Source of the DNA: Caulobacter segnis
Lineage (GTDB): Bacteria; Pseudomonadota; Alphaproteobacteria; Caulobacterales; Caulobacteraceae
DNA: 14,945 nt
Reading direction: 5' to 3'
NCBI RefSeq assembly: GCF_003243465.1
Contig: NZ_QFQZ01000099.1
Span: 1-14,945, forward strand
Part shown: piece after piece, positions 7,003-14,800 of the stretch
Layout of the letters: every line of letters begins with the position of its first letter
How positions within the stretch are numbered: position 1 is the stretch's first letter
Translations under genes and position numbers: made by a program
The notes under the pieces: generated by a model
Database searches by the model: none
Seen by the model: the letters and a program-made list of their open reading frames with translations, nothing else
What the model was told of the DNA's origin: nothing

Positions 7003-8916
7003 TCACCCTCGTCGGCGACTGGCGAGCTTGGGCCGCACCAGGTTCAGGCACATCTTCAGGCTCGCCGGATCGACGCACACCTCGCGCGGGCGGCGGCCGC
7101 CCAGTCGCGGATCGGGGTTGCTGACGAAGACCTTGGCCCAATCCTCGCCGTGCTCGTCGCAGGCCGCGTCCCACAACGCCGCAAGCGCATCCTGAGCCAT
7201 GACCCTCTGGGCCTCCTCGCGGCGTTGCTGGGCCACCCGGCGGTCCAGCGCTTCCAACGCCGCCTGCAAGTGGGTCGAACTGGACCGGACCAGGGCCAGC
7301 CGGGTCGAAAGGTTCGCAGGGGGCGCCAGGCGCGTCATCCAGGCCTCCGCATCGGCTCCGTAGGCGGCCAGGGCCGCGGCGCGAAACCGGGCTTCGCGAT
7401 CGTCCGCCGCCGCCAGCGCCGCAGCCTCGGCCGCCAGGCGCCGGCGCTCAGCCGCGTCCTTTCGCGCTTGTTCGGCGCGTTCCAACGCCGCCCGCAGCGG
7501 CAAGCCCATCAGGTCCACGGCGTCGTCGTAGGTCCAGAAGGCGTCGGCGATCCGCGCGAAGGCCGCCTTGAGTTCGCTCCAGACCGGACCGCCATTGGCC
7601 GCTACCGTGAGGGGAGGGGGCCTGGACCGGTGAGCTCGGCCAAGCCACGCCTGACGGTCGAAACCCTCGCCCTCGGGCCCGGCGCGTTTGAGGATTTCGT
7701 CCACGCGCGTCCGCAAGTCGTCGATGCGATCCTGGCGCTCGCGCGTCTCCCTGGCCTGCTGGGCGATCTGTTGGCGCACCTTGATCGGCGCGCGCCAAAG
7801 GTCGTCGGCGCACTCGACAAGCCCCGCCTTTTGCAGCCCCCTGACATAGGCGCTGATCAGGCCGGTGGGGGTGTTGAAGTCCGGCGCCAGCGCGCGCGCC
7901 GCGCCGATCAACTCGGCCCCGCGCGAGACCTTGAACAGAGGCGGCAGCAAGCCGTGGCCCTCAAGGCGGTCGCGCAAGGCCGGGATCGACAGGCCAGGAC
8001 GCCCGAACCAGGGTTGCTGGTCGATCACCAGCGTCTTCAGGACAACGGCCTGCCAGGCCTTGGGCGAGACATTGAGGGCCTTCTCGCCCCTGGCGACCGG
8101 CAGGCCGACGTGCGCTGCAAAGTTCAAGGCCTCGATCTGGACGAGCGCGCTGCGGACAGCCGGCAGATCGGTCCCATCCCTGGGACTGGGAAGGGCGGCC
8201 CAGTGGCCGACCAGGGTCTGGGCCTGCCGCAGGAGCTTCTGCCGAGCGACCTCGGCGCGTTCGGCCAGGACCTGGTCCACCTCGGCGTCGACCGCGTCCT
8301 GGGCGGGATTGAACAGCCATTTGCGCGGGGCGCTGACGAGCACCGCGTCCGACACCGTTTCGGGATCGGCGCGGCGCGACAGCTTCGAAAGATCGATCTC
8401 GATGGCCGAGGTCTCCAGCCTGCGGATCCTGGCGACCTTTTCGGCATCCGAGGCATGGGTAACCAGGATTTCGACGATCAGCGCGCGCTCACCCCGGCGC
8501 AGGACGACATCGGCGACGACACCGGGGAAGGCCACTTCCGCCGCCGCGGCCTCGAACGCCTGATGCCTGGCGTCATGGCTTTGACGGCGCACGCCCTCGC
8601 GCTCGGCGGCTATGGCCGGCAAGGTTAGGCCCAGCGCATCGGTGAGGATCTGCTTGGCCAGTTTGTGGAGGGCGGTTTCCAGGGCGCCGACACAGGCCAC
8701 GTCGCGCGCATGGGCGAAGTGGTCGGCCCGCGGCCTTGGCCTCGACCCGAACTTGCGGGCGATCAACGGTTCTGCGCAAGCCGGACACACGCAGCCGCAG
8801 GCCCGGCCGCTGACCACGTCACGGATCGAGACAATGCGTCCTTCGGCCGTCTGACCAAAGGCCAGTCGGACCGTCCCCCGCCGCCAAGGGCTATGATCTT
8901 TATCCAGGCCCGCCAC
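7003..8916 (-). CDS. CoiA-like protein: zinc-ribbon plus nuclease-fold N-terminus, long unknown C-terminus
   Basis: I start this 637-residue leftward protein at the GTG at 8916, because AGGA stands seven bases upstream. A TTG two codons earlier is almost on top of that site. Numbered from the GTG, Cys40, 42, 44 and 47 (CGCVCPAC), then HFAH (66-69) and Cys75 form a zinc-binding head of the CoiA type. A restriction-endonuclease-like core follows: VVADVVLRR with Asp136, then IVEILVTH with Glu149, and SAIEIDLS near 170-178. CoiA itself promotes recombination during transformation, but related proteins occur on many mobile elements without a known role. Around residues 330-380 a segment (FNTPTGLISAYVRGLQKAGL) resembles a winged helix. 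The last third is Ala/Arg-rich and helical. No operon partner is seen. The fold call is inferred from motifs only. Confidence 0.75.
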   Translation of the reverse strand: MAGLDKDHSPWRRGTVRLAFGQTAEGRIVSIRDVVSGRACGCVCPACAEPLIARKFGSRPRPRADHFAHARDVACVGALETALHKLAKQILTDALGLTLPAIAAEREGVRRQSHDARHQAFEAAAAEVAFPGVVADVVLRRGERALIVEILVTHASDAEKVARIRRLETSAIEIDLSKLSRRADPETVSDAVLVSAPRKWLFNPAQDAVDAEVDQVLAERAEVARQKLLRQAQTLVGHWAALPSPRDGTDLPAVRSALVQIEALNFAAHVGLPVARGEKALNVSPKAWQAVVLKTLVIDQQPWFGRPGLSIPALRDRLEGHGLLPPLFKVSRGAELIGAARALAPDFNTPTGLISAYVRGLQKAGLVECADDLWRAPIKVRQQIAQQARETRERQDRIDDLRTRVDEILKRAGPEGEGFDRQAWLGRAHRSRPPPLTVAANGGPVWSELKAAFARIADAFWTYDDAVDLMGLPLRAALERAEQARKDAAERRRLAAEAAALAAADDREARFRAAALAAYGADAEAWMTRLAPPANLSTRLALVRSSSTHLQAALEALDRRVAQQRREEAQRVMAQDALAALWDAACDEHGEDWAKVFVSNPDPRLGGRRPREVCVDPASLKMCLNLVRPKLASRRRG

Positions 8917-8968
8917 GGGCAAATCCTGCGCCGCGTCGCGCGCCGACGCCAGAGGCTGCGCGCGCTCC

Positions 8969-8987
8969 TACGACCGGGCCTGTCGTA
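8969..8987. promoter_or_regulatory. Short inverted repeat upstream of the CoiA-like gene
   Basis: TACGAC (8969-8974) and GTCGTA (8982-8987) form a perfect 6-base inverted repeat with a 7-base spacer. It begins about 50 bases upstream of the GTG start at 8916, where an operator for the leftward promoter would be expected. It is short and could be chance. Confidence 0.3.
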
Positions 8988-9073
8988 TCCGAACGCGGAA
9001 GCGGTCACGAACAGTTAAGCTCTAGCGTGCAACGGCGAGAATGCGCCGCAAGCGCGAGCCAGCGAGAGTTCTG

Positions 9074-9199
9074 ATGAGCTTGAACCAAAACCCGCCGACT
9101 GAGGCGACGCCTGTCGCCTTGACCCTGACAGACCTCGCCAAGCGCCTGCCAACGCCGGCGATCGCCTTTGGCCCGGCCAAGGCTGTTTCGCTCTTTTAG
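9074..9199 (+). pseudogene. 5' end of a gene truncated at the transposon's left end
   Basis: The ATG at 9074 follows a GAGAG purine stretch and opens a frame of 41 residues starting MSLNQNPPTEA and ending AIAFGPAKAVSLF. Its stop TAG (9197-9199) straddles the outer end of the transposon repeat, which begins at 9198. The frame was therefore probably longer and was cut by the insertion. Codon use is typical for the region. The product is not recognised. The right flank of the transposon does not show a matching 5-base duplication, so the rest of the gene cannot be identified with confidence; the fragment at 13302-13520 is a candidate. Confidence 0.55.
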
Positions 9200-9236
9200 G
9201 GCTAACCTCAAGGTTTGTTCGCCAAAGTACGCTAAG
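9198..9236 (+). repeat. Left terminal inverted repeat (IRL) of the Tn3-family element
   Basis: It matches the right repeat at 33 of 39 positions; the differences are at positions 1, 7, 8, 9, 26 and 29 counted from the outside. It begins AGGGCT instead of the usual GGGG, so its outermost base is altered. The inner end GTACGCTAAG is perfect, and weaker similarity continues inward (AAG, then ACAAAG). Confidence 0.88.
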
Positions 9237-9327
9237 AAGCACAAAGGGCGAACGGAGGGACCCACCAATCTTCACCCCTGCAAGCAGACGTTCGGAAGGC
9301 CAGCATGGGGTGGATCAGAGGCCTTGC

Positions 9328-9522
9328 ATGAGCGACTTTGCCGCTCCTTCCGGGGAGGCGCGAGTGGACGAATGGATTGCCAACTATGGGCCGTTGATCG
9401 GTCGCCAGATCAAAGCGCTGATCTGGAAAGGCGGGATCGCGGTGCATATGCCCAAGCGATTGGTCAGGCCGCTCGGGCCCACGCCGTGTGAGCGTCATTT
9501 TGCTCGGCCGAGTTCTCGGTAA
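9328..9522 (+). CDS. Small unknown ORF inside the transposon (doubtful)
   Basis: The ATG at 9328 has GAGG six bases upstream and opens 64 codons. The middle (DEWIANYGPLIGRQIKALIWKG) looks protein-like, while the C-terminus is Arg/Pro-rich and overlaps the 3' end of the convergent resolvase gene. Not recognised. It may be the remnant of a passenger gene between the left repeat and the resolvase. Confidence 0.3.
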   Translation: MSDFAAPSGEARVDEWIANYGPLIGRQIKALIWKGGIAVHMPKRLVRPLGPTPCERHFARPSSR

Positions 9523-10068
9523 AGCGTAGATCGTCCGAGCCCCAAGTGCCGTGCTGCAGCGGTTGGCGACATGCCGCTTTCGACGAGGGCACGGCCAGCG
9601 GCAATCTTCTGTTGGTCCAGCGGGGGGGCGCCCGGCTCTCGAGCCGCGGGCTTTGGCGGCTGCCAGGCCGTCACGAGTACGTTCACCGATTAGACGCCTC
9701 TCAAAATGCGCGATGGCGCCGAACACATGAAAGATCAGCTCCCCGGCCGCCGAGGCAGTGTCGATCTTCTCCTCCAGGCTCATGAAATTGACGTCTCGGC
9801 GCTTCAGGTCGTCAACGGTCTCCAGCAGTTCCTTCAGCGACCGGCCCAGGCGATCGAGCCGCACGACGCAGAGGGTGTCGCCGGGCCGGGCATGGTCGAG
9901 GAGTTGGATCAGCCCGGGTCGGTCGAACCGCTTGCCGGACACGATGTCTTCGAAGGTGCGGACCGCTCCGGCTTCAGTAAGGCGCTGGCGTTGGCCGGCC
10001 AGATCCTGATCTTCGGTAGACACTCGAGCATAGCCCAAGATGTCGCCGTCACGCTTCTTCGCCGCCAT
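9495..10068 (-). pseudogene. tnpR: Tn3-family resolvase (serine recombinase), frameshifted at a run of seven C
   Basis: Resolvase recombines two res sites to separate cointegrates after replicative transposition. The ATG at 10068 has GGAG seven bases upstream. The catalytic domain is intact: LGYARVSTEDQDLAGQR with Ser17 as the nucleophile, then the DRLGRSLKEL block and FGAIAHFERRLIGERTRDGL. The frame breaks after GSRAGRPP, where the coding strand has seven C (9622-9628 on the plus strand). With six C the frame would continue as LDQQKIAAGRALVESG into the helix-turn-helix (MSPTAAARHLGLGRSTLYREL) and stop at 9495, giving about 190 residues, the usual size. As it stands, the unshifted frame runs out of family to 9232. 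Mutation, sequencing error or slippage at the C-run are all possible. Confidence 0.85.
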
Positions 10069-10086
10069 CGCTCGTCTCCAAAACGG

Positions 10087-10200
10087 CCAGTTTATGGACG
10101 CTGGCGCTGCTGGCGCGAAAGGTGGCCCAGAACCGTCCATAAATACCGTCTCTATATCCGGCTTCGTCCCATAACAAAATAGACGTTTTGTGGACGAATC
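10087..10200. other. Resolution site (res) of the transposon
   Basis: This interval lies between the divergent tnpR and tnpA starts, the usual place for res. It carries repeated half-sites related to TTTATGGACG: at 10091-10100 and, as its exact complement, CGTCCATAAA at 10134-10143. A further inverted pair is CGTCCCATAA (10165-10174) with TTTTGTGGACG (about 10186-10196). These would bind resolvase dimers and also let it repress both promoters. The number and limits of subsites are approximate. Confidence 0.7.
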
Positions 10201-10284
10201 GGAGCGGCTGAATTTCAGAGCGGCTGGTCAGGCTCTGACTTTTCCAGAATTGTGATCCGTCGCAGAAGCGGCGGAGACCATCCC

Positions 10285-13239
10285 ATGGCGCGGCGAAGCT
10301 TGCTTACGGGTGATGAACGGCGCCGGCTGTTCGAGCCTCCGGTCACAGTCCGCGAGGTGGCGCGCTTTTACACGCTGTCGCCCGTCGACCTTGAATGGCT
10401 CGAAGAGCGCCGAGGGCCGGCCAACAAGCTGGGGGCCGCCGTGCAGATGGCGTTGCTACGTCATCCAGGGTTTGGATGGTCGCCGGGCGAGACGGTCCCA
10501 GAAATCGTGTTGCGGTTCCTCTCCGACCAAGTTCACGTCGCGCCGGAAGCGCTGAGTGCATACTCGACGCGACCGCCAACGCGCGTCGAGCACGCCAGCC
10601 AGTTGCATCAGCGATTGGGGCTGCGCCTGTTTGTTCGGGACGATCTTCGCCAAGCGGTGTCGATCGCCGCTTTGGCGGCCCGCGCAACCGACAAGGGCGG
10701 ACCGATCATCGAGGCCCTGATCGCCGATCTTCGCCGGATGGGGATAATCTTGCCGTCACCCGACACCCTGGAGCGTGTCGGTTTAGCCGGCCGGTCTCAG
10801 GCTAGAAGAAAGGCGGCGGAGGATCTGCTGGCGCCGATCTCGTTCTCGCAACTGGAGCGGATCGATCAGCTATTGGTCAACGACCCCGACCTCAAGAAAT
10901 CGCCCTTGGCCTGGCTACGCGACATCCCCGAGTCGCCTAGCGCCGCATCGATGTCGGGGATCACCGAACGTCTGGCCTACGTTCGGGCCATCGGCATCGA
11001 TCCGGCGATTACCCAGACCATCCACGAAGGGCGGTTCGAACAATACGCCCGCGAGGGGGCTGTCGCCCCAGCCTTCCTGCTGAGTGGCTACAGTGTCGGA
11101 CGCCGACGGGCGACCGTCGTGGCGCAGCTGATCTTCCTCGAAAGCCGCCTCAGCGACGCCGCTGCCGATATGTTCGATAAGATGGTCGGTTCGCTGTTCG
11201 CCAAGGGCCGCCGCGGCCGCGAGCGAAAGTACCAGGCCAGTAGCCGCGAGGTCAGCCAGATCATGCGTCTGTTCAGCGGCGTGATCGGCGCCGTTGATCA
11301 AGCCCGGGTCGATGGCGGCGACGTTCTCGACTGCATCGACGCCCAGGTCGGTTGGTGGAAGGTGCTGGCCGCCAAGCCGAAGATCGACGCCCTGGCCGCC
11401 CTGGCGCTCGAGGATCCGCTGGTCAGCGCCGCCGACCGCTACGGGGCGCTGCGCCGGTTTGTCCCGACTTTCCTGGAGCACATGCGGTTCAGGGCCGGGA
11501 CCGGTGGCGCGCCCTTGCTCAAGGCGTTGGACATCCTGCGCGACCTCAACCAGTCCGGCCGAAGGGAGTTGCCCAACGACGCGCCGCTGCCGTTCGCGTC
11601 CAAACATTGGAAGGCCCTCGTCAAGCCGGTCGGCGGCCCAATCAACCGGCGGCTCTATGAGACCGCGCTGGCCGCCACGCTGCGCGACCGCCTGAGGTCT
11701 GGCGATGTGTGGATCGAGGGCTCGCGAGCCTACAAGCGTTTTGCCGACTATCTGCTTCCCAAAGATGAGGTCGCCGCCGAGGCCGAGGCCCTGCCGATCA
11801 ATGTCGAGATGGGAACATACTTGGCCGAACGGGCAGGCCTCCTGGATCAGCGCCTGGCCGCCTTCTCCCGGCGCCTCTCCAAGGATGACCTGGTTGGCGT
11901 AACTTTGAAGGGCGAGGAGTTGTCGGTCACGCCGGTCAAGGCCAACGCGCCCGACGAGGCCCGCTCGCTCGACCGGGCGATCGACGCGCTACTGCCCCGC
12001 GTCCGGATCACCGAACTACTGCGGGAGATCGACGCCCTGACCGGGTTCTCGTCGATGTTCCGCGAGCTGCGGTCGGGCAAGGTCCACGACAATCCCAGCT
12101 GCATCCTGGCCGTCGTCCTGGCTGACGCCACTAATCTGGGCCTGGAGCGCATGGCCAACGCCAGTCAGGGCGTCACCTACGCCCAGCTTGCCTGGACCCA
12201 GAGCTGGTATCTCAGTGAAGAAAACTACAAGGCCGCGCTGGCAAAGATCATCGAGGTCCACCACGCTCAGCCGTTCGCCCGCCATTGGGGCGACGGCCAG
12301 GCCTCATCGTCCGACGGACAATTCTTCCGCTCCGGCCGGCGGCGCGGCGGGGCCGGCGAGGTCAACGCCAAGTATGGGCCCGAGCCCGGCTTGCGGATCT
12401 ATACTCACCTGTCGGACATGCACGGATCGTTTCACACACGCGTGTTGTCGGCCACTTCGTCGGAAGCGCCCTATGTGCTCGACGGTCTGATCGGACGCGG
12501 GGGCGGCGAACACTACACCGACACCGGCGGGGCGACCGATCATGTGTTCGCTCTCTGCCACCTGCTCGGCTACAGGTTCGTGCCGCGTCTGCGCGATCTG
12601 AAGGATCGTCGGCTGGCCACAATCGGTCCCAAGCCCCGCCACAAGATCCTTGAGCCTCTACTGGGTCGGCCGATCCGCGTCGACGTGATCGAAGAGAACT
12701 GGGATGACGTCGTCCGGCTGGCCGCGTCGATCAAGGCCGGCTCGGTGGCCCCGTCGGTGATGCTCAAGAAGCTGTCGGCGTTTAAGCGACAGAACCGCTT
12801 GGATATGGCCCTGGCCGAGGTGGGCCGGATTGAGCGGACGCTGTTCACCTTGGACTGGTTGGAGAGCCCCGAGCTGCGCCGGCGTTGCCAGGCGGGCCTG
12901 AACAAGAGCGAGGCCCGCCACGCGCTTGCCCAGGCGGTGTTCGTTCACAAGCAGGGCCGGATCGCCGATCGCACCCTGCAAAACCAGGAGCACCGCGCCT
13001 CGGGCCTCAATCTGGTGATCGCCGCCATCGCCCTGTGGAACACATTATATATGCAGCGCGCCGTCGAGCATCTCCAGGACAGGGAGGTCGCGGCGCCAGA
13101 TGAGCTTCTGGCGCACCTCTCACCGATGAGCTGGGCGCATGTCGGCCTGACGGGCGACTACCTCTGGGCCAACGCTGCCACGGCAGGCGGGTTCAGGCCG
13201 CTGAACGATCCAGCCGATCGGCTGTACCGAGTAGCGTAG
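10285..13239 (+). CDS. tnpA: Tn3-family transposase TnpA
   Basis: TnpA cuts and joins the transposon ends during replicative transposition. The ATG at 10285 has GGAG eight bases upstream; the open frame reaches back 11 codons without a better site. The 984-residue length is normal. The N-terminal DNA-binding region begins ARRSLLTGDERRRLFEPP. The C-terminal catalytic part holds ADATNLGLERM, HWGDGQASSSDGQ, YTHLSDMHGSFH, EHYTDTGGATDHVF and RASGLNLV. I assign the DDE triad to D677 (SSDGQ), D746 (HYTDT) and E876 (NKSEARH). The 130-residue gap between the last two matches what I recall for Tn3 and Tn4430. The reading frame is intact, so the protein is probably functional. Expression is likely repressed by resolvase at res. 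Confidence 0.97.
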   Translation: MARRSLLTGDERRRLFEPPVTVREVARFYTLSPVDLEWLEERRGPANKLGAAVQMALLRHPGFGWSPGETVPEIVLRFLSDQVHVAPEALSAYSTRPPTRVEHASQLHQRLGLRLFVRDDLRQAVSIAALAARATDKGGPIIEALIADLRRMGIILPSPDTLERVGLAGRSQARRKAAEDLLAPISFSQLERIDQLLVNDPDLKKSPLAWLRDIPESPSAASMSGITERLAYVRAIGIDPAITQTIHEGRFEQYAREGAVAPAFLLSGYSVGRRRATVVAQLIFLESRLSDAAADMFDKMVGSLFAKGRRGRERKYQASSREVSQIMRLFSGVIGAVDQARVDGGDVLDCIDAQVGWWKVLAAKPKIDALAALALEDPLVSAADRYGALRRFVPTFLEHMRFRAGTGGAPLLKALDILRDLNQSGRRELPNDAPLPFASKHWKALVKPVGGPINRRLYETALAATLRDRLRSGDVWIEGSRAYKRFADYLLPKDEVAAEAEALPINVEMGTYLAERAGLLDQRLAAFSRRLSKDDLVGVTLKGEELSVTPVKANAPDEARSLDRAIDALLPRVRITELLREIDALTGFSSMFRELRSGKVHDNPSCILAVVLADATNLGLERMANASQGVTYAQLAWTQSWYLSEENYKAALAKIIEVHHAQPFARHWGDGQASSSDGQFFRSGRRRGGAGEVNAKYGPEPGLRIYTHLSDMHGSFHTRVLSATSSEAPYVLDGLIGRGGGEHYTDTGGATDHVFALCHLLGYRFVPRLRDLKDRRLATIGPKPRHKILEPLLGRPIRVDVIEENWDDVVRLAASIKAGSVAPSVMLKKLSAFKRQNRLDMALAEVGRIERTLFTLDWLESPELRRRCQAGLNKSEARHALAQAVFVHKQGRIADRTLQNQEHRASGLNLVIAAIALWNTLYMQRAVEHLQDREVAAPDELLAHLSPMSWAHVGLTGDYLWANAATAGGFRPLNDPADRLYRVA

Positions 13240-13262
13240 GCCTATGTTCCCGTTTCGTACTT

Positions 13263-13301
13263 CTTAGCGTACATTAGCGAACAAACCTTGAGAGGAGCCC
13301 C
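13263..13301 (-). repeat. Right terminal inverted repeat (IRR) of the Tn3-family element
   Basis: Read inward from 13301 it starts with the canonical GGGG and ends TACGCTAAG, so it is the better-preserved end. It lies 23 bases after the tnpA stop, the usual position. The next bases outward (AGTTG) do not repeat the left flank. Confidence 0.9.
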
Positions 13302-13520
13302 AGTTGCGGCCGAACTTGGCTGCGCTACCTGGTGGAATACGAAGCTTTCAGCCGATCGGGGCGATGGGCGCGTGGTCTGATCAGCGAAAGCGACATGCAG
13401 ACGATCACCCCGCAGACCGCGGTCGCCCATCTCAACGGACTGGAGTGGTATCTCTACGGCGGCTCCTACTTTGACGGGATCAGCGGCCGGCGGACCGGCC
13501 CCATGCGGTGGGAGCCTTAA
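13302..13520 (+). pseudogene. 3' fragment of an unknown gene at the right end of the transposon
   Basis: A frame entering from the transposon end runs to a stop at 13520. It encodes RTWLRYLVEYEAFSRSGRWA, an internal acidic/helical part, and a tyrosine-rich ending LNGLEWYLYGGSYFDGISG. The GTG at 13332 is the first possible start inside, but no ribosome site supports it, so this is more likely the tail of a gene whose front was lost. The family is not recognised. It could be the rest of the gene begun at 9074, though this cannot be shown. It ends six bases from the convergent ParB-like gene. Confidence 0.45.
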
Positions 13521-13526
13521 GGCGCG

Positions 13527-14426
13527 CTATACGCCGCTGGGCGCCACCGAGGTTTGATCGAGCGAGGCAGCGGTGATGATCGACCGGAACTCATCCAGAA
13601 TCTCAGGGTGGCGCGACTGGAGAAACCGTTCGATCTCCGGGTTGCCGACCAGTCGCGCGAGGTACCCCGACGCGATGACCAGATGGAGAACGTCATCCCC
13701 GTAGGAGGCCTCAAGGGCTTTGAAGTCCTGATTGAGCGACGCCATTTCGCGTTCCATCCGAGCCATCTGCTCGGGAGTCATACCGCTGACCTTCTTCGGC
13801 TTGTCCGGCCTCGCGAGATCCGCCTGGCGGGTCGCCGCCAACAGCGCCTTGGCGTAGCTGGACGTGAAGTTGTTGGCCGCCAGTAAGAGTTCGGCGACCT
13901 CGATCTGGCGCACCGGTTTCATCTTGCGAAGAACGTCGAAGGTCACCGGGTTGACCAGGCGGTCCTTCAACAGTTCGGCGACCTCGGGACACACCCCGTC
14001 CAGAAGCGATCGCCGACGCCGGATCGACCGAGCGTCGACATTTAGAGCCTTTGCGATCTTCTCCTCGGAAACACCGCGATCAAGCGCCCGCACGATCATG
14101 TAGTGCTCTTGAATGGTCGCGAGCCGATTGACCCGTTTGTTGTAGGTGAACGCCTCATCGTCACGCGCCAGCAGGCAGCGTGTCTCGGTCTCTCCAAGAT
14201 CGATGAGCGCCGCGTAACGGATATGGCCATCAAGGAGCATGAGGCCCTCGCTTGACCGGGCGACCGCTAAGGGCTCGATCACACCGACTTCGGCGATGGA
14301 TTGGGCGATGCGCCGGTATTTCACCGTCGCCTTGACCTGATCGGTGACCTGCCTCAGCGGCAGGATTTCGTCGAGACGAGCGACGATCAGCTCCCGCTCG
14401 AACGCCAGTTTGACCGCGGCCGCCAT
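13527..14426 (-). CDS. RepB/ParB-like plasmid partition protein
   Basis: The 299-residue product has the layout of RepB-type ParB proteins, which bind centromere-like sites during plasmid or element segregation. An N-terminal ParB domain contains ILPLRQVTDQV, YRRIAQSIAEVGVIEPLAV and DGHIRYAAL (66-74, the CTP-binding box region). A helix-turn-helix follows at about 119-141 (SEEKIAKALNVDARSIRRRR). The C-terminal RepB-type region includes an acidic, Met-rich helix (MTPEQMARMEREMASLNQDF) and ends near the stop. It is intact. The start ATG follows the stop of the upstream ParB remnant in TAGGATG, so the two were translationally coupled. No ParA gene is nearby. Pairs of this type are often found with serine recombinases in alphaproteobacterial elements, and it may regulate such an element instead of partitioning it. 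Confidence 0.85.
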   Translation of the reverse strand: MAAAVKLAFERELIVARLDEILPLRQVTDQVKATVKYRRIAQSIAEVGVIEPLAVARSSEGLMLLDGHIRYAALIDLGETETRCLLARDDEAFTYNKRVNRLATIQEHYMIVRALDRGVSEEKIAKALNVDARSIRRRRSLLDGVCPEVAELLKDRLVNPVTFDVLRKMKPVRQIEVAELLLAANNFTSSYAKALLAATRQADLARPDKPKKVSGMTPEQMARMEREMASLNQDFKALEASYGDDVLHLVIASGYLARLVGNPEIERFLQSRHPEILDEFRSIITAASLDQTSVAPSGV

Positions 14427-14427
14427 C

Positions 14428-14763
14428 CTAACCGCTCGCTACACCCAGCCGCTCGGCCAACGGGCGGGGGAGGGTGTGCATCGCCTCCGCCCGCAACAGG
14501 GTCACGAAGTGCTCGTCATCCAGCAGACGGCGCAACGCATTGACGACGAAGAGCAGCCGGCTCTGGGCTAGACTGGCTTTCTTCACCAGCAGCTTCTGGC
14601 GGTCGGTCTCTTTGCGATACGCCCGAACAAGCGCCTCGGCGCTGACGCGCACACGAAGACCGCCTCGCGAGCCGCTATGGCCCGACTTTCTGCTGACCCG
14701 TCGCTGCTCAATGATCCGCCGGATGGCCAGCATCTGATTGCCGGGCAGCGTCTTCTTCTCGTA
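14428..14763 (-). pseudogene. C-terminal remnant of a second RepB/ParB-like gene
   Basis: The last 111 residues of a RepB-like partner remain: KTLPGNQMLAIRRIIEQRR, an Arg/Gly linker, then ALVRAYRKETDRQKLLVKKA and the typical tail LLFVVNALRRLL, HFVTLLRAEAM and LPRPLAERL. The usual N-terminal ParB domain is missing: reading upstream, a TGA (14764-14766) closes the frame and the sequence changes to a LysR-like gene on the other strand. An ATG at 14733 lies in frame but begins mid-domain. The stop overlaps the next gene's start region, so expression of the intact downstream ParB may now depend on a new promoter. Confidence 0.75.
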
Positions 14764-14800
14764 TCACCCCGCTAAGGGGGTCCTTCTTCCACGCCGCTGC
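14764..14800. other. Junction between the truncated ParB gene and the LysR fragment
   Basis: These roughly 37 bases separate two genes that have both lost parts. They contain a small hairpin, ACCCC and GGGGGT around GCTAAG (about 14766-14781). The sequence resembles, only by impression, the end of an insertion element. No direct repeat was seen. Confidence 0.35.

Larger units (their letters stand above)
9198..13301. mobile_element. Cryptic Tn3-family transposon
   Basis: The element is about 4.1 kb, bounded by 39-base inverted repeats whose inner ends carry the Tn3-family signature TACGCTAAG. It holds a resolvase gene and a transposase gene transcribed divergently, with an array of resolvase-type half-sites between them. 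No resistance or other passenger gene is present, apart from one doubtful small ORF near the left end. The flanking pentamers (CTTTT on the left, AGTTG on the right) do not match, although this family normally makes a 5-base target duplication. The resolvase gene has a frameshift, so the element may move but resolve poorly. Confidence 0.92.

Noticed and set aside
6995..7006. Perfect 12-base palindrome GTGACGCGTCAC over the stop of the CoiA-like gene
   Set aside because: It has no loop and no T-run for a terminator, and a 12-base palindrome alone is weak evidence for a site.
6842..7195. Rightward ORF starting at the TTTCAGCA array
   Set aside because: Its first codons are just the repeat array translated, then the sequence turns Arg- and Ser-rich and overlaps the 3' end of the leftward CoiA-like gene.
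7150..8628. Rightward 492-codon open frame
   Set aside because: It is antisense to the CoiA-like gene; the translation is Arg/Gly/Gln-rich with no motif, while the leftward frame has the Cys/His and nuclease motifs and a ribosome site.
9005..9275. Leftward ORFs of 86-87 codons across the transposon's left end
   Set aside because: They cross the terminal repeat, have no ribosome site or motif, and are antisense to the truncated gene at 9074.
10202..10226. Direct repeat GAGCGGCTG twice, 16 bases apart, before tnpA
   Set aside because: It does not match the half-sites of the resolution site and is too short to call a separate feature.
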